Positions 41,748-51,065 of a stretch of DNA of 64,000 bases are shown here, one piece after another. Origin of the DNA: Opitutia bacterium (lineage in GTDB: Bacteria > Verrucomicrobiota > Verrucomicrobiia > Opitutales > Opitutaceae); NCBI GenBank assembly GCA_947453695.1, contig CANGHW010000015.1, positions 1 through 64,000 of the forward strand. Direction: 5' to 3'. Position numbers and translations under genes: made by a program. Positions within the stretch are counted from its first letter, which is position 1, and the number at the start of each line of letters is the position of its first letter. The notes under the pieces were generated by a model that was not told the DNA's origin, did no database searches, and worked only from the letters and a program-made list of their open reading frames with translations.

Positions 41748-43731
41748 TTTTTGCCCCACTTGCATCCGTTTTGGCTGGGTGGCCCGGATCATCGGCCATG
41801 TGTTTTGCTAAGAATTTTTCCACGCGTGTGTAGAACTCCACTTGGTTTTTGAGCACTCGAAATCCATGCCCCTCTTCCTCTTTTACGATGAGTTCTACCG
41901 GCGTGCCTTGGCTCTTAAGTTTCGCCGCCAATCGCTTTCCGTGTGAAACGTTCACACGCTCATCTTTCGCGCCATAGGCCAACAACACTGGCGCGCGAAT
42001 TTTATCCGCGTTTAGTAACGGTGAAACCGCGTCCAATTTCGCACGTTCCTTGCTTGGATTTCCCGTCAGGGCCTGATCCAGCTCCTCGAAAACCCACGCA
42101 TGATTCGGACGGGAATTGATCAACAGGGCCACATCCGTGACTCCGACATAACTGATTCCGCAACGATAGATTTCCGGCGTAAATGCCAAGCCGGCGAGCG
42201 CCGCAAAGCCCCCATAACTTGCCCCGAATATCGCAACCCGCCTCGGGTCGGCATATCCCTCCGCAATCGCCCACTTCACGGAGTCAGTTACATCGTCCTG
42301 CATCTTCAAACCCCATTGTCCGAATCCCGCGCTCAGGAATGCACCACCATAGCCAGTAGACCCGCGAAAATTTATCTGCAGCACCGCATAGCCACGGCTC
42401 GCCAGAAACTGAACCTCCGGATCGAAGCCCCAACGATCTCGCGCCCATGGTCCGCCGTGCGGGAGCATGACGAACGGAAGGTTTTTACCGCTGGAATCTA
42501 CGGGCAGCGTCAGGTAGCCACTTAACTTCACTCCATCGCGCGCGGTTACAGTAATCGGGCGCATCGCGGAAAACACTCCGCCTTGCAGCGAGGGATAGCT
42601 GGGGGTCAGCAGCACCAGTGTTCCCGCGTCTGCATCGAAGAGATAGTAGGCTCCGGGTTGACGGTCCCCGTAGGAATAGACCAAGACCTTTTTTCCACCG
42701 AGCGACTCGCTCAATACCCGATTGATCACGCCAGGCCGAAGACGGTTAATGCGTTCTTGGCGCGACGCCGCGGCGACGTCGAACCAAACATTTCTGGGCA
42801 CATCCGCCTCGTAAAAAGCTCCGACTACCTGAGGGGAGCCATTCGGCCAATAGACTCCGCCCACGTCCCACTTGTCATGTTCGACCAACGCTTCGCCAAA
42901 TTCCCTCGTGGCAAGATTGAAGCGATGAAGACCCAGCGTATCGCCCTTTCGACTGGCCTTCACCAGTAGCGTAATCCCGTCCGCCTCAAACCCCAAGGGG
43001 CTGAAACTATCCTTCAACGCATCGAAGCTCTTGATGGTTTCCCACTTTTCTGCGCCCACCGCGCGATGACGAACGATGATTTTCGTTCCATCCAAATCGA
43101 CCGCAATGCGCACCACTCCGCTATCATCGGTCAACCACTCCACCGTTTGACCGCGATTTCGTTCCACCAGGCGCAGAGAGCCGTCGCGCACATTCATCTT
43201 GGACACATCCCAGAGGTTCGACACGGTGTCCCGGCCGCGGGTCAACATGAGAATCCAGCCATCCTTGTCTGCTCGCGCATCAAATACTTCGGCCTGCCGA
43301 AAGCGTGGGTCTTTTGCCGGAGTATACAGCTCACGCAGATGTTTTCCATCACGGTCGACCGCTATCACCCCGCCAAGCCGATAACGTCCCTCGGCAATAT
43401 CGAAAATCAACCGCGTGTTTGTCGCCCAGTGAATATCGTAGGCGTCATAGTGGTCGAAATTAGTCAGCTGTCTGGCTTCACCGGTCGCGATCTCCAGCAC
43501 GGCGACGTTGAAAACTTTGTCGTTACCCACCAAAAACGCCAAAAATTTCCCGTCCGGCGACAACCGCGCTTCGTCGACCTCCGCTCGCTTGAAGAAGCTC
43601 TCTACCGGCAAACGTGCCGACGTCTCCGCCGCATTCCCCGACACTCCATGGATCACTACGGCTAGCATCCAACCGAGCGCCAACCCGGCCTGCCACAGCA
43701 ACCTAGATCCGGACATGCATAATTCCTTCAT
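41743..43731 (-). CDS. Prolyl oligopeptidase family (S9) peptidase
   Basis: LPFVMLPHGGPWARDRWGFDPEVQFLASRGYAVLQINFRGSTGYG; AIFGASYGGFAALAGL; APVLLAYGAKDERV. Confidence 0.92.
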   Translation of the reverse strand: MKELCMSGSRLLWQAGLALGWMLAVVIHGVSGNAAETSARLPVESFFKRAEVDEARLSPDGKFLAFLVGNDKVFNVAVLEIATGEARQLTNFDHYDAYDIHWATNTRLIFDIAEGRYRLGGVIAVDRDGKHLRELYTPAKDPRFRQAEVFDARADKDGWILMLTRGRDTVSNLWDVSKMNVRDGSLRLVERNRGQTVEWLTDDSGVVRIAVDLDGTKIIVRHRAVGAEKWETIKSFDALKDSFSPLGFEADGITLLVKASRKGDTLGLHRFNLATREFGEALVEHDKWDVGGVYWPNGSPQVVGAFYEADVPRNVWFDVAAASRQERINRLRPGVINRVLSESLGGKKVLVYSYGDRQPGAYYLFDADAGTLVLLTPSYPSLQGGVFSAMRPITVTARDGVKLSGYLTLPVDSSGKNLPFVMLPHGGPWARDRWGFDPEVQFLASRGYAVLQINFRGSTGYGGAFLSAGFGQWGLKMQDDVTDSVKWAIAEGYADPRRVAIFGASYGGFAALAGLAFTPEIYRCGISYVGVTDVALLINSRPNHAWVFEELDQALTGNPSKERAKLDAVSPLLNADKIRAPVLLAYGAKDERVNVSHGKRLAAKLKSQGTPVELIVKEEEGHGFRVLKNQVEFYTRVEKFLAKHMADDPGHPAKTDASGAKK

Positions 43732-43900
43732 ACTGAAAACCCAGCCGATCTCTTTCGCCAATGCCACCCGATAGAAGCCAATCTGCGTCACACGCCTTTC
43801 ATTCCTCCCATCGCCGACCTCGCACCGCCCAAACCGGCCTTTTCCTTGCCCATTCACTGAAACTCAGTCTCATCTTCCGCTCCCACTCGTCTCTCCACCC

Positions 43901-44155
43901 GTGAGTCATACGTCGTCCAACACCCGTCTCCCGCTCTGCCAGCTCCCCGCTGGCGCACTGGGGCGGGTCTGTGAATTGGCCGGTGATGCCGAGTTCTGCC
44001 AGCGCGTGCGCGAGATGGGTTTCGGCGAATCTGCCTTCGTAACCAAAGTCTCCGGCACCGGCACGATCCTCTGTCAGGTCAACGGCAACCGCATCGCCCT
44101 CAGTCACGGTGCAGCCAAGAGCATCTTGGTCGAACCCGTCGGCCGCCGCGTTTGA
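43901..44155 (+). CDS. FeoA-domain protein (first copy)
   Basis: LCQLPAGALGRVCELAGDAEFCQRVREMGFGESAFVTKVSGTGTILCQVNGNRIALS; GTG start. Confidence 0.82.
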   Translation: MSHTSSNTRLPLCQLPAGALGRVCELAGDAEFCQRVREMGFGESAFVTKVSGTGTILCQVNGNRIALSHGAAKSILVEPVGRRV

Positions 44156-44174
44156 GGCACCCGCCACCGCCCGC

Positions 44175-44414
44175 ATGTCCGCGTCGCTTAAACTCTCCGA
44201 ACTCACCGTGGGTGCTTCTGCCATCGTCCGCGAATACCCGAAAACTGGCTCAGCCTTCGTCCGCCTCCGCGAAATGGGGCTCCTCACCGGCACGCGCATC
44301 ACCTTGATCCGCACCGCGCCAATGGGTGATCCCCTCGAAATTAAAGTCCGCGGCTACAACCTCACGCTCCGCAAATCGGAGGCTGAACACGTCCTCGTCG
44401 AACTCGTCGCCTGA
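44175..44414 (+). CDS. feoA: FeoA-domain protein (second copy)
   Basis: KLSELTVGASAIVREY...RLREMGLLTGTRITLIRTAPMGDPLEIKVRGYNLTLRKSEAEHVLVE. Confidence 0.85.
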   Translation: MSASLKLSELTVGASAIVREYPKTGSAFVRLREMGLLTGTRITLIRTAPMGDPLEIKVRGYNLTLRKSEAEHVLVELVA

Positions 44415-44431
44415 TCCGCGCGCCGCTCACC

Positions 44432-46561
44432 ATGGCCCTGCCGTCGCACATCTCCGCCAATCCCGCCGGCCCGTCGTCCTCGCGCACACCCGTCTATGCG
44501 CTCGTCGGCAATCCCAACTGCGGCAAATCCACGCTCTTCAACGCCCTCACCGGCCTGAAACAAAAAGTCGGTAACTACCCCGGCGTCACCGTCGAGAAAA
44601 AGGTCGGCACCGCCTATTCGCAGCACGGTCAGCCCATCACCGTCATCGATTTGCCCGGCGCGTATTCACTCGCCGCCCGCTCGCCCGACGAAGCCGTAAC
44701 CCGCGACGTTCTCCTCGGTCGCCGCGCCGACACAGCCCAACCCGACCGCATTCTCTGCATCATCGATGCCACGAATCTCGAGCGAAACCTCTACCTCGTT
44801 CACCAGATACTCGATCTCGGTCGTCCCGTCATTCTAGTCGTCAACATGATGGACCTCGCGGCCGCCTCTGGCGTGACGGTCCGCATCAACCGACTCGAAC
44901 AAGAACTCGGCATCCCCGTCATCGCCTGCGAAGCCGTGAACGGCAAAGGCCTCATCGAGCTCAAGGTCGCGATGAGCCGCCCCGATCTCCCGCTCGCACG
45001 CCACGCGTGGGACATCCCCGCCGCCATCGCGCCCGCCGTCGCCGAGCTGCAGGCCTCCTTGGTCGCCAACGACCGCAAGGCGCCCTTCATCGCCCGCGCC
45101 GAGGCCCTCCTGCTCCTCACGGATCAGGACAGCGTGCGCGTTTCCGGCTCCACGCCGCTCCACGCGCGCACCGAAGAAATTCTCCGCGCCTGGCAGAAAC
45201 GCTGGGAAGGCGAGGGGACGGATTGGGCCGGCACGCTCGTCAACTCCCGCTACGACGCCATCGGGCGCATCGCCGCCGACACCATTCTCCAAACCGGAAC
45301 CTCCGCCGGCCCTACCATCTCGGATAAAATCGACTCCGTCGTCACGCACCCTGTCTGGGGCTGGGCCACACTCGGCGCGGTGATGACGCTCCTCTTCCTC
45401 AGCATCTTCACGCTCGCTGAGTATCCCATGAACCTCATCGACGCGCAGATGGCTGCGCTCGGCGATTGGGTGAAAAACGCGATGGCTCCCGGCGATCTCC
45501 GCGACCTCATCACGTCCGGCGCCATCGGTGGAGTAGGGGGGGGCATCATTTTTCTCCCGCAGATTCTCATTCTGTTTTTCTTCATCGGGCTCCTGGAGAG
45601 CACCGGCTACATGGCGCGGGCCGCGTTTATCATGGACCGCCTGATGAGCCGCGTCGGCCTCAACGGCAAAAGCTTCATCCCGCTCCTCAGCTCCTACGCC
45701 TGCGCGATTCCAGGCATCATGGCCACGCGCACGATCGAGGATCAAAAGGATCGTCTCGTTACCATCCTCGTCGCGCCGCTGATGAGCTGCTCCGCGCGCC
45801 TTCCCGTCTACCTTCTGATGATTGCCGCCCTCGTCCCCGGCGACCGCGTGCCCGTCGCGACGAAGGTCGGCATCATGGTGCTCATGTATGCGCTCGGCAC
45901 GCTCGGCGCCTTCGGCTTCGCCTGGCTCTTCAAGCGCACGCTCCTCAAGGGCGCACCGCCGCTCATGATCATGGAGCTGCCGCCCTACCGTCTCCCGCGC
46001 GTCAAAGACGTCGCCCTCCACATGCTCGAGCGCGCCTGGATTTTCCTCCGCCGTGCCGGCACCGTCATCCTCGGCATCAGCATCGTCCTCTGGTTCCTCT
46101 CGGCGTATCCGAAAGCTACCGAGGGCGCGACGGAGCAGCAGCAACTTGCCCAAAGTTTCGCGGGCCGCGCCGGTCATGCGCTCGAACCCGTCATCAAACC
46201 CCTCGGCTTCGATTGGCAGATCGGCATCGGCCTCATCACCTCGTTCGCCGCTCGCGAAGTCTTCGTCTCCACGATGGGCGTCGTCTTCAACGCCGAGGCT
46301 AAGGACGACGACACCACACCGCTCCGCCAAGCCATGGCCGCGGCCAAGTGGCCCGACGGCCGCCCGCTCTTCACTCCGCTCGTCTGCATCACCCTCATGG
46401 TCTTCTACGTCTTCGCGATGCAGTGCATCAGCACCATCGCGGTCGTGAAGCGTGAGACCAACGGCTGGAAATGGCCCCTCTTCCAAATCGCCTACATGAC
46501 CGGCACCGCTTGGCTCGTTTGCTTCATCGTCTTCCAAACCGGCACCGCCCTCGGTTTCTGA
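44432..46561 (+). CDS. feoB: Ferrous iron transport protein B
   Basis: ALVGNPNCGKSTLFNALTGLKQKVGNYPGVTVEKK; IDLPGAYSL; GGGIIFLPQILILFFFIGLLESTGYMARAAFIMDRLM. Confidence 0.97.
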   Translation: MALPSHISANPAGPSSSRTPVYALVGNPNCGKSTLFNALTGLKQKVGNYPGVTVEKKVGTAYSQHGQPITVIDLPGAYSLAARSPDEAVTRDVLLGRRADTAQPDRILCIIDATNLERNLYLVHQILDLGRPVILVVNMMDLAAASGVTVRINRLEQELGIPVIACEAVNGKGLIELKVAMSRPDLPLARHAWDIPAAIAPAVAELQASLVANDRKAPFIARAEALLLLTDQDSVRVSGSTPLHARTEEILRAWQKRWEGEGTDWAGTLVNSRYDAIGRIAADTILQTGTSAGPTISDKIDSVVTHPVWGWATLGAVMTLLFLSIFTLAEYPMNLIDAQMAALGDWVKNAMAPGDLRDLITSGAIGGVGGGIIFLPQILILFFFIGLLESTGYMARAAFIMDRLMSRVGLNGKSFIPLLSSYACAIPGIMATRTIEDQKDRLVTILVAPLMSCSARLPVYLLMIAALVPGDRVPVATKVGIMVLMYALGTLGAFGFAWLFKRTLLKGAPPLMIMELPPYRLPRVKDVALHMLERAWIFLRRAGTVILGISIVLWFLSAYPKATEGATEQQQLAQSFAGRAGHALEPVIKPLGFDWQIGIGLITSFAAREVFVSTMGVVFNAEAKDDDTTPLRQAMAAAKWPDGRPLFTPLVCITLMVFYVFAMQCISTIAVVKRETNGWKWPLFQIAYMTGTAWLVCFIVFQTGTALGF

Positions 46562-46574
46562 GGTCTCTCGTTCC

Positions 46575-46727
46575 ATGAGCGCCGAACTGCAAACTCTCCT
46601 CGCCCTCGCCGTCGTCGCCCTCGCCGCTGTGTGGCTCGTGCGCCGCGCGTTCGCGAAGAAAAAGCACCCCGGCTGCGGCTCCGGCTGCGCCTGCCCCGCG
46701 CCAAAGTTCACCCCGCCTTCGCGTTAA
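46575..46727 (+). CDS. 50-aa single-TM Cys-rich protein (FeoB-associated type)
   Basis: Read manually: MSAELQTLLALAVVALAAVWLVRRAFAKKKHPGCGSGCACPAPKFTPPSR*; 13 bp after feoB; absent from the supplied ORF track. Confidence 0.7.
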   Translation: MSAELQTLLALAVVALAAVWLVRRAFAKKKHPGCGSGCACPAPKFTPPSR

Positions 46728-46817
46728 CGCACGTAGGGCCGCCGCTCGTCGGCGGGCTGTCACGGCTATCGTGTCCTCTGCGCCGCGCACCGGCGCCGCC
46801 CCTCCATCGCCCTCGCC

Positions 46818-47861
46818 TCACTTCGCGGCCGGCAGTCGCACCTTCGCCAGATAGATCGCCGTCTTCCCTTCGTGACTCGAGTAGTAGCTCGTCCAGAGCA
46901 ACCCGTCGTGCCACACAAACGCCGAGTAGCTCGTATCGCCGCCGCTCGGCAGCGTGACGAGCGGCGTCAGTTGAAATTTGTCCACGCTCGCGATGATCGT
47001 GCCCGTCTTCTCGGCCGGCCCGCCCTGCGTTTTGGCGTAGATTCGTGTTCCTGCAATCCAGCGCCCATCCGGTAGCACCACGAGGTCTGGCCCGCCCCAG
47101 CGCAGATTGCTCTCGTGCCACGTCCACTGCGTATACGGCGCACGCGCCTCGCCAAACCATCCCAGCTTGCTGCTCGCCTCGCGTCGCACCATCGCGACCA
47201 TCCGTCCGTCGGGCAGAAATCGCAGCGTCGTCTCATTCGGCCGATCGGGCACGTCCATTTTTACGACTACGCTCCACGTGACTCCGTCGCTGCTTTTGCA
47301 CAGGAAAACTTCCTCGCCGCTACCCGTCGCCGTCTTCACCGACCGATACGACACGCCATACGCTGTGCCCTCGTGCCACGTCACGCGCCATAGCCAGTCG
47401 CCCTCCGCCAATATTTTTACTGGCTCGGTCCATGACCGCCCATCCTTCGAAAAACTCACGCGGGGACGGCGGCCCTTGAGCTCTTTCGTCCCGAGATAAA
47501 TCGAGCCGCCGCACACCAGCATCAGCCGTCCATCCGGAGCGACGGACAATTTCGGATCACGCAGATCCACATCCTTCTCCGCGAGCGCCGCCGCCGATTC
47601 CCACGTTGCCCCATCCGCCGACATGATCACGCGGATCACGCCATCACCTCCCACGTGTCCCACCGCCTCGCGAAACGTGCACCACCAGCGACCCTGCCAG
47701 CGCAGCAGATCGGTGAACGCATTGTGACCGCCCGCGTCCCAGATTTTCTTCACCTCGACGATCTCTGCGCCCGCGGGAGCCGACTCGGCTGCACCGGCCC
47801 GCGCGCCCGGCAAAACGGCGGCGATGAACAGCAAGGCGCGGAATAAATAGTTCGTTTGCAT
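46818..47861 (-). CDS. Sialidase-like exo-glycosidase (BNR-type beta-propeller), secreted
   Basis: GRWWCTFREAVGHVGGDGVIRVIMSADGATWESAAAL; SFSKDGRSWTEPVKIL; LCKSSDGVTWSVVVKM. Confidence 0.75.
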   Translation of the reverse strand: MQTNYLFRALLFIAAVLPGARAGAAESAPAGAEIVEVKKIWDAGGHNAFTDLLRWQGRWWCTFREAVGHVGGDGVIRVIMSADGATWESAAALAEKDVDLRDPKLSVAPDGRLMLVCGGSIYLGTKELKGRRPRVSFSKDGRSWTEPVKILAEGDWLWRVTWHEGTAYGVSYRSVKTATGSGEEVFLCKSSDGVTWSVVVKMDVPDRPNETTLRFLPDGRMVAMVRREASSKLGWFGEARAPYTQWTWHESNLRWGGPDLVVLPDGRWIAGTRIYAKTQGGPAEKTGTIIASVDKFQLTPLVTLPSGGDTSYSAFVWHDGLLWTSYYSSHEGKTAIYLAKVRLPAAK

Positions 47862-47969
47862 CGGGGGTAAGGGGGAAAATGCTGTGCCTGTCATTGCCAG
47901 CGCCGCCCCGCGGCACAAGCCTCGCCTCTCCTTTTCCTCTCCCGAGTAACCCTACGTTTACCTCCCACC

Positions 47970-48755
47970 ATGGAAGTCATCATCCGCGACAGTGCCGAAA
48001 TCGGCTGCATCCTCGGCGCCAAGATCATCGCCAGCGTCGTCCGCGAAAAGCCCGACGCCGTCCTTGGCCTCGCCACCGGCCGCACTCCCCTCCGCCTCTA
48101 TCAGGAGCTGATTCGCATGCACCGGGAAGAGGGCCTCGATTTCAGCCGCGTGACGACGTTCAACCTCGATGAATACGTCGGCCTCGGCGGCGACCACGTG
48201 CAGTCCTACCGCTATTTCATGCGGGAAAATCTCTTCCGCCACATCAACATCGACCAGAAGCGCACGCACGTCCCCGATGGTGTGGCGAAGGACCTCCATG
48301 CCGAATGCCGCAGCTACGAGCAGCGCATCCTCGACGCCGGCGGCATCGATATCCAGCTCCTCGGCCTCGGCCGCAACGGCCACATCGGCTTCAACGAGCC
48401 CACCGGCTCCCTCCGCTCCCGCACCTGGATCAAGATCCTCTCCGAGCAGACACTCCGCGACAACAGCGCCGTCTTTGGCTCTTTCGAAACCATGCCAAAG
48501 CATGCGGTGACCATGGGCGTCGGCACCATCCTTGATGCCCGCCGCTGCCTGCTCCTCGCCTTCGGCCCCGCCAAAGTCCGCGCCGTCGAGCACATGGTCG
48601 AGGGCCCGCTCTCCGCGATCTGCCCCGGCTCCGCGCTCCAGCTTCACCCGCGCGCGACCGTGATCCTCGACGAGACCTCCGCGGCCGGCCTCCGCTACGC
48701 CGATCACTACCGCTGGATCGATTCGCACAAGTTCGATTGGCAGCGCACGAAGTAA
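47970..48755 (+). CDS. nagB: Glucosamine-6-phosphate deaminase
   Basis: LGLATGRTPLRLYQELIRMHREEGLDFSRVTTFNLDEYVGL; LLGLGRNGHIGFNEPTGSL. Confidence 0.95.
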   Translation: MEVIIRDSAEIGCILGAKIIASVVREKPDAVLGLATGRTPLRLYQELIRMHREEGLDFSRVTTFNLDEYVGLGGDHVQSYRYFMRENLFRHINIDQKRTHVPDGVAKDLHAECRSYEQRILDAGGIDIQLLGLGRNGHIGFNEPTGSLRSRTWIKILSEQTLRDNSAVFGSFETMPKHAVTMGVGTILDARRCLLLAFGPAKVRAVEHMVEGPLSAICPGSALQLHPRATVILDETSAAGLRYADHYRWIDSHKFDWQRTK

Positions 48756-48784
48756 TCTGACGCGCCCCGCGCGGCTCCCCGCTG

Positions 48785-49666
48785 ATGTCCGCCCCCGTCC
48801 TCTGTTTCGGCGAAATCCTCTGGGATCTGCTCCCGCACGGCGCCTTCCCCGGCGGCGCGCCCTTCAACGTCGCATATCACCTCCACCGCCTCGGCGTGCC
48901 CGTGCTGCCCGTCTCGGCAGTGGGCTCCGACGACCTCGGCGCCCAACTCCTCGCGCGCCTCGCCGCGTGGGGCATCGCCACCGCCGCCATCGCGCGCCAC
49001 GCCACGGCTCCCACCGGCACCGTCACCGCTACGCTCGGCCCGTCCGGGGATGCGCACTACACCATCGCTCTCGACACTGCGTGGGATCAGATCCCCGCCA
49101 CCGGCGCCCCGCTCGCCGCCGCCGCCTCGGCCCTCGCCCTCGTCTTCGGCTCGCTGGCCCTCCGCTCTGCCGCCAACCGCGAATCCCTCACCCGCCTCGT
49201 CGCCGCGCTCCCACCCACCGCGTGGCGCGTCTTCGACGTCAACCTCCGCGCCCCGCACGACGACCTCGCCCTCGTGCGTCGCACCGCACCCCTCGCCAAC
49301 GTCATCAAACTCAACGCCGCCGAGGCCGCCCGCCTCGCCGCCGGCGAACCCGAGACACCCGGCCGCGAGGAAACCCACGCGCGCCTCCTCGCAGCCCAAC
49401 TTGGCATCCCCATCATCTGCGTCACCGCCGGCGCTCGCGGCGCTGGCCTGCTCCGCGACAATCGTTGGACCTGGGAACCCGCCCGCCCCGTTGTCGTCGC
49501 CGATACCGTGGGCTCCGGTGACGCCTTCCTCGCCGCCTTGCTCGCCGGCCTCCTGCGCAGTTCGCCTTCCGACGCCGCGCTCCTCGCCTCCGCCTGCCGG
49601 CTCGGCGAGTGGGTTGCTTCGCGGACCGGCGCCACGCCCGATTACGCCGGCACCGCCGCGCCCTGA
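48785..49666 (+). CDS. PfkB-family carbohydrate kinase (fructokinase-like)
   Basis: VLCFGEILWDLLPHGAFPGGAPFNVAYHLHRLG; VADTVGSGDAFLAALLAGLL. Confidence 0.88.
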   Translation: MSAPVLCFGEILWDLLPHGAFPGGAPFNVAYHLHRLGVPVLPVSAVGSDDLGAQLLARLAAWGIATAAIARHATAPTGTVTATLGPSGDAHYTIALDTAWDQIPATGAPLAAAASALALVFGSLALRSAANRESLTRLVAALPPTAWRVFDVNLRAPHDDLALVRRTAPLANVIKLNAAEAARLAAGEPETPGREETHARLLAAQLGIPIICVTAGARGAGLLRDNRWTWEPARPVVVADTVGSGDAFLAALLAGLLRSSPSDAALLASACRLGEWVASRTGATPDYAGTAAP

Positions 49667-50937
49667 GGTCTCTTTGCGATGGGCAACACTCCCACCGCAG
49701 CGATCAGGCACAGCAGCCCGGCCCCGATAAACGCTGGCGCGTAACTCCCGAAATTGGTGCGTAGCGCCCCTGCCGTGTAGGCCGCAAACGCCGCGCCCAC
49801 TTGGTGACTCGCGACCACCCAGCCGAAGACGATGCTCGCCTTCTCGCGGCCGAAAACTTCCGCCGTCAACCGCACCGTCGGCGGCACGGTGGCGATCCAA
49901 TCGAGCCCGTAAAACACCGCGAACACCCCGAGCCCCAGCGTCGGCCCGAGCAACGCCTGCGGCAGAAAGAGCAGCGACAACCCGCGCAGCCCGTAATACC
50001 CGAAGAGCAGATAGCGGCAATTGTAGCGGTCGCTCAACCACCCGCTCGCCGTCGTGCCCACGAGATCAAACAATCCCATCGCGGCCAGCAGCGACGCCGC
50101 GCGCACCTCGGGAATTCCGCAGTCAAACGCCGCCGGAATCAGGTGCGTGCCGATCAACCCATTGGTGCTCGCCCCGCACACGAAAAACGATCCCGCCAAC
50201 AGCCAGAAATCCCGCACCCGCACCGCCTCCACGAGCACCGCGATCGCCCGCCTCGCCGGATTCCCTGCCGTGTAGCCGCGAGCCCCAGCGAGTGGACCTT
50301 CCGGCTCACCTTTCTCCCCATACGCCCTCACGCCTGCATCCCTCGGATCATCCTTCATCAGCCACGCAATCAACGGCACCACGGCCAGCGTCGCCGTCGC
50401 CACGATCCACGGAGCCGCCCGCCAACCGCCCGCCGTCGTCGCGGCCGCCATCGCCGGCAAAAACACGAGCTGTCCTGTCGCCGTGCTCGCCGTGAGCACG
50501 CCCATCACTAGGCCGCGCCGCTCGGTAAACCACCGGTTCGCCACCGCTGCGCCGAGCACCGTCGCCGCCATCCCTGAGCCCGCACCCACTACAAACCCCC
50601 ACAATACCACGAAGTGCCAATACGCCGTCGCCAGCGTCGAGAGCCCGTAGCCCGCGCTCAGCAGCACCATCGCCGCCATCATCGTCCGCCGCAGTCCGAA
50701 CCGTTGATACAACGCCGCCGCAAACGGTCCGATCAACCCGTAGAGAAATATGTTCACCGCTACGATCGACGACACCTTGGCCCGGCTCCACTGAAACTCG
50801 TTCCCCAGCGGCAACAGCGTCACTCCCGGCGTCGCCCGCGCTCCCGCCGCCGCGAGCAAGGTCACAAATGTCACCCCCGCGACGATCCACGCATAGTGAA
50901 TTTTACCGTTTCCGCCCGTGCTCTCGCGACTCGTCAT
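49642..50937 (-). CDS. MFS transporter
   Basis: 12-TM-like; YAWIVAGVTFVTLLAAAGARATPGVTLLPLGNEFQWSR; overlaps the convergent kinase gene by 25 bp; start chosen at MTSRES. Confidence 0.85.
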   Translation of the reverse strand: MTSRESTGGNGKIHYAWIVAGVTFVTLLAAAGARATPGVTLLPLGNEFQWSRAKVSSIVAVNIFLYGLIGPFAAALYQRFGLRRTMMAAMVLLSAGYGLSTLATAYWHFVVLWGFVVGAGSGMAATVLGAAVANRWFTERRGLVMGVLTASTATGQLVFLPAMAAATTAGGWRAAPWIVATATLAVVPLIAWLMKDDPRDAGVRAYGEKGEPEGPLAGARGYTAGNPARRAIAVLVEAVRVRDFWLLAGSFFVCGASTNGLIGTHLIPAAFDCGIPEVRAASLLAAMGLFDLVGTTASGWLSDRYNCRYLLFGYYGLRGLSLLFLPQALLGPTLGLGVFAVFYGLDWIATVPPTVRLTAEVFGREKASIVFGWVVASHQVGAAFAAYTAGALRTNFGSYAPAFIGAGLLCLIAAVGVLPIAKRPQGAAVPA

Positions 50938-51065
50938 GCCTGCCCACGCTGCACGCGCCGTGCACCCCCGCAAGCAACCAGCGGCTGTGCGCACCGCTTC
51001 TCCGCGCCGCTGTCCGGCTACTTCCGCGTCGCCAGCACCGCCGAAATTCGCACGCTTCCGACTTC

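Noticed and set aside
44834-46711. 625-aa minus-strand ORF opposite feoB
   Set aside because: Shadow ORF, extremely rich in D/E/G/R.
48707-50041. 444-aa minus-strand ORF
   Set aside because: Opposite the PfkB kinase gene and out of frame with the MFS gene; no coherent domain.
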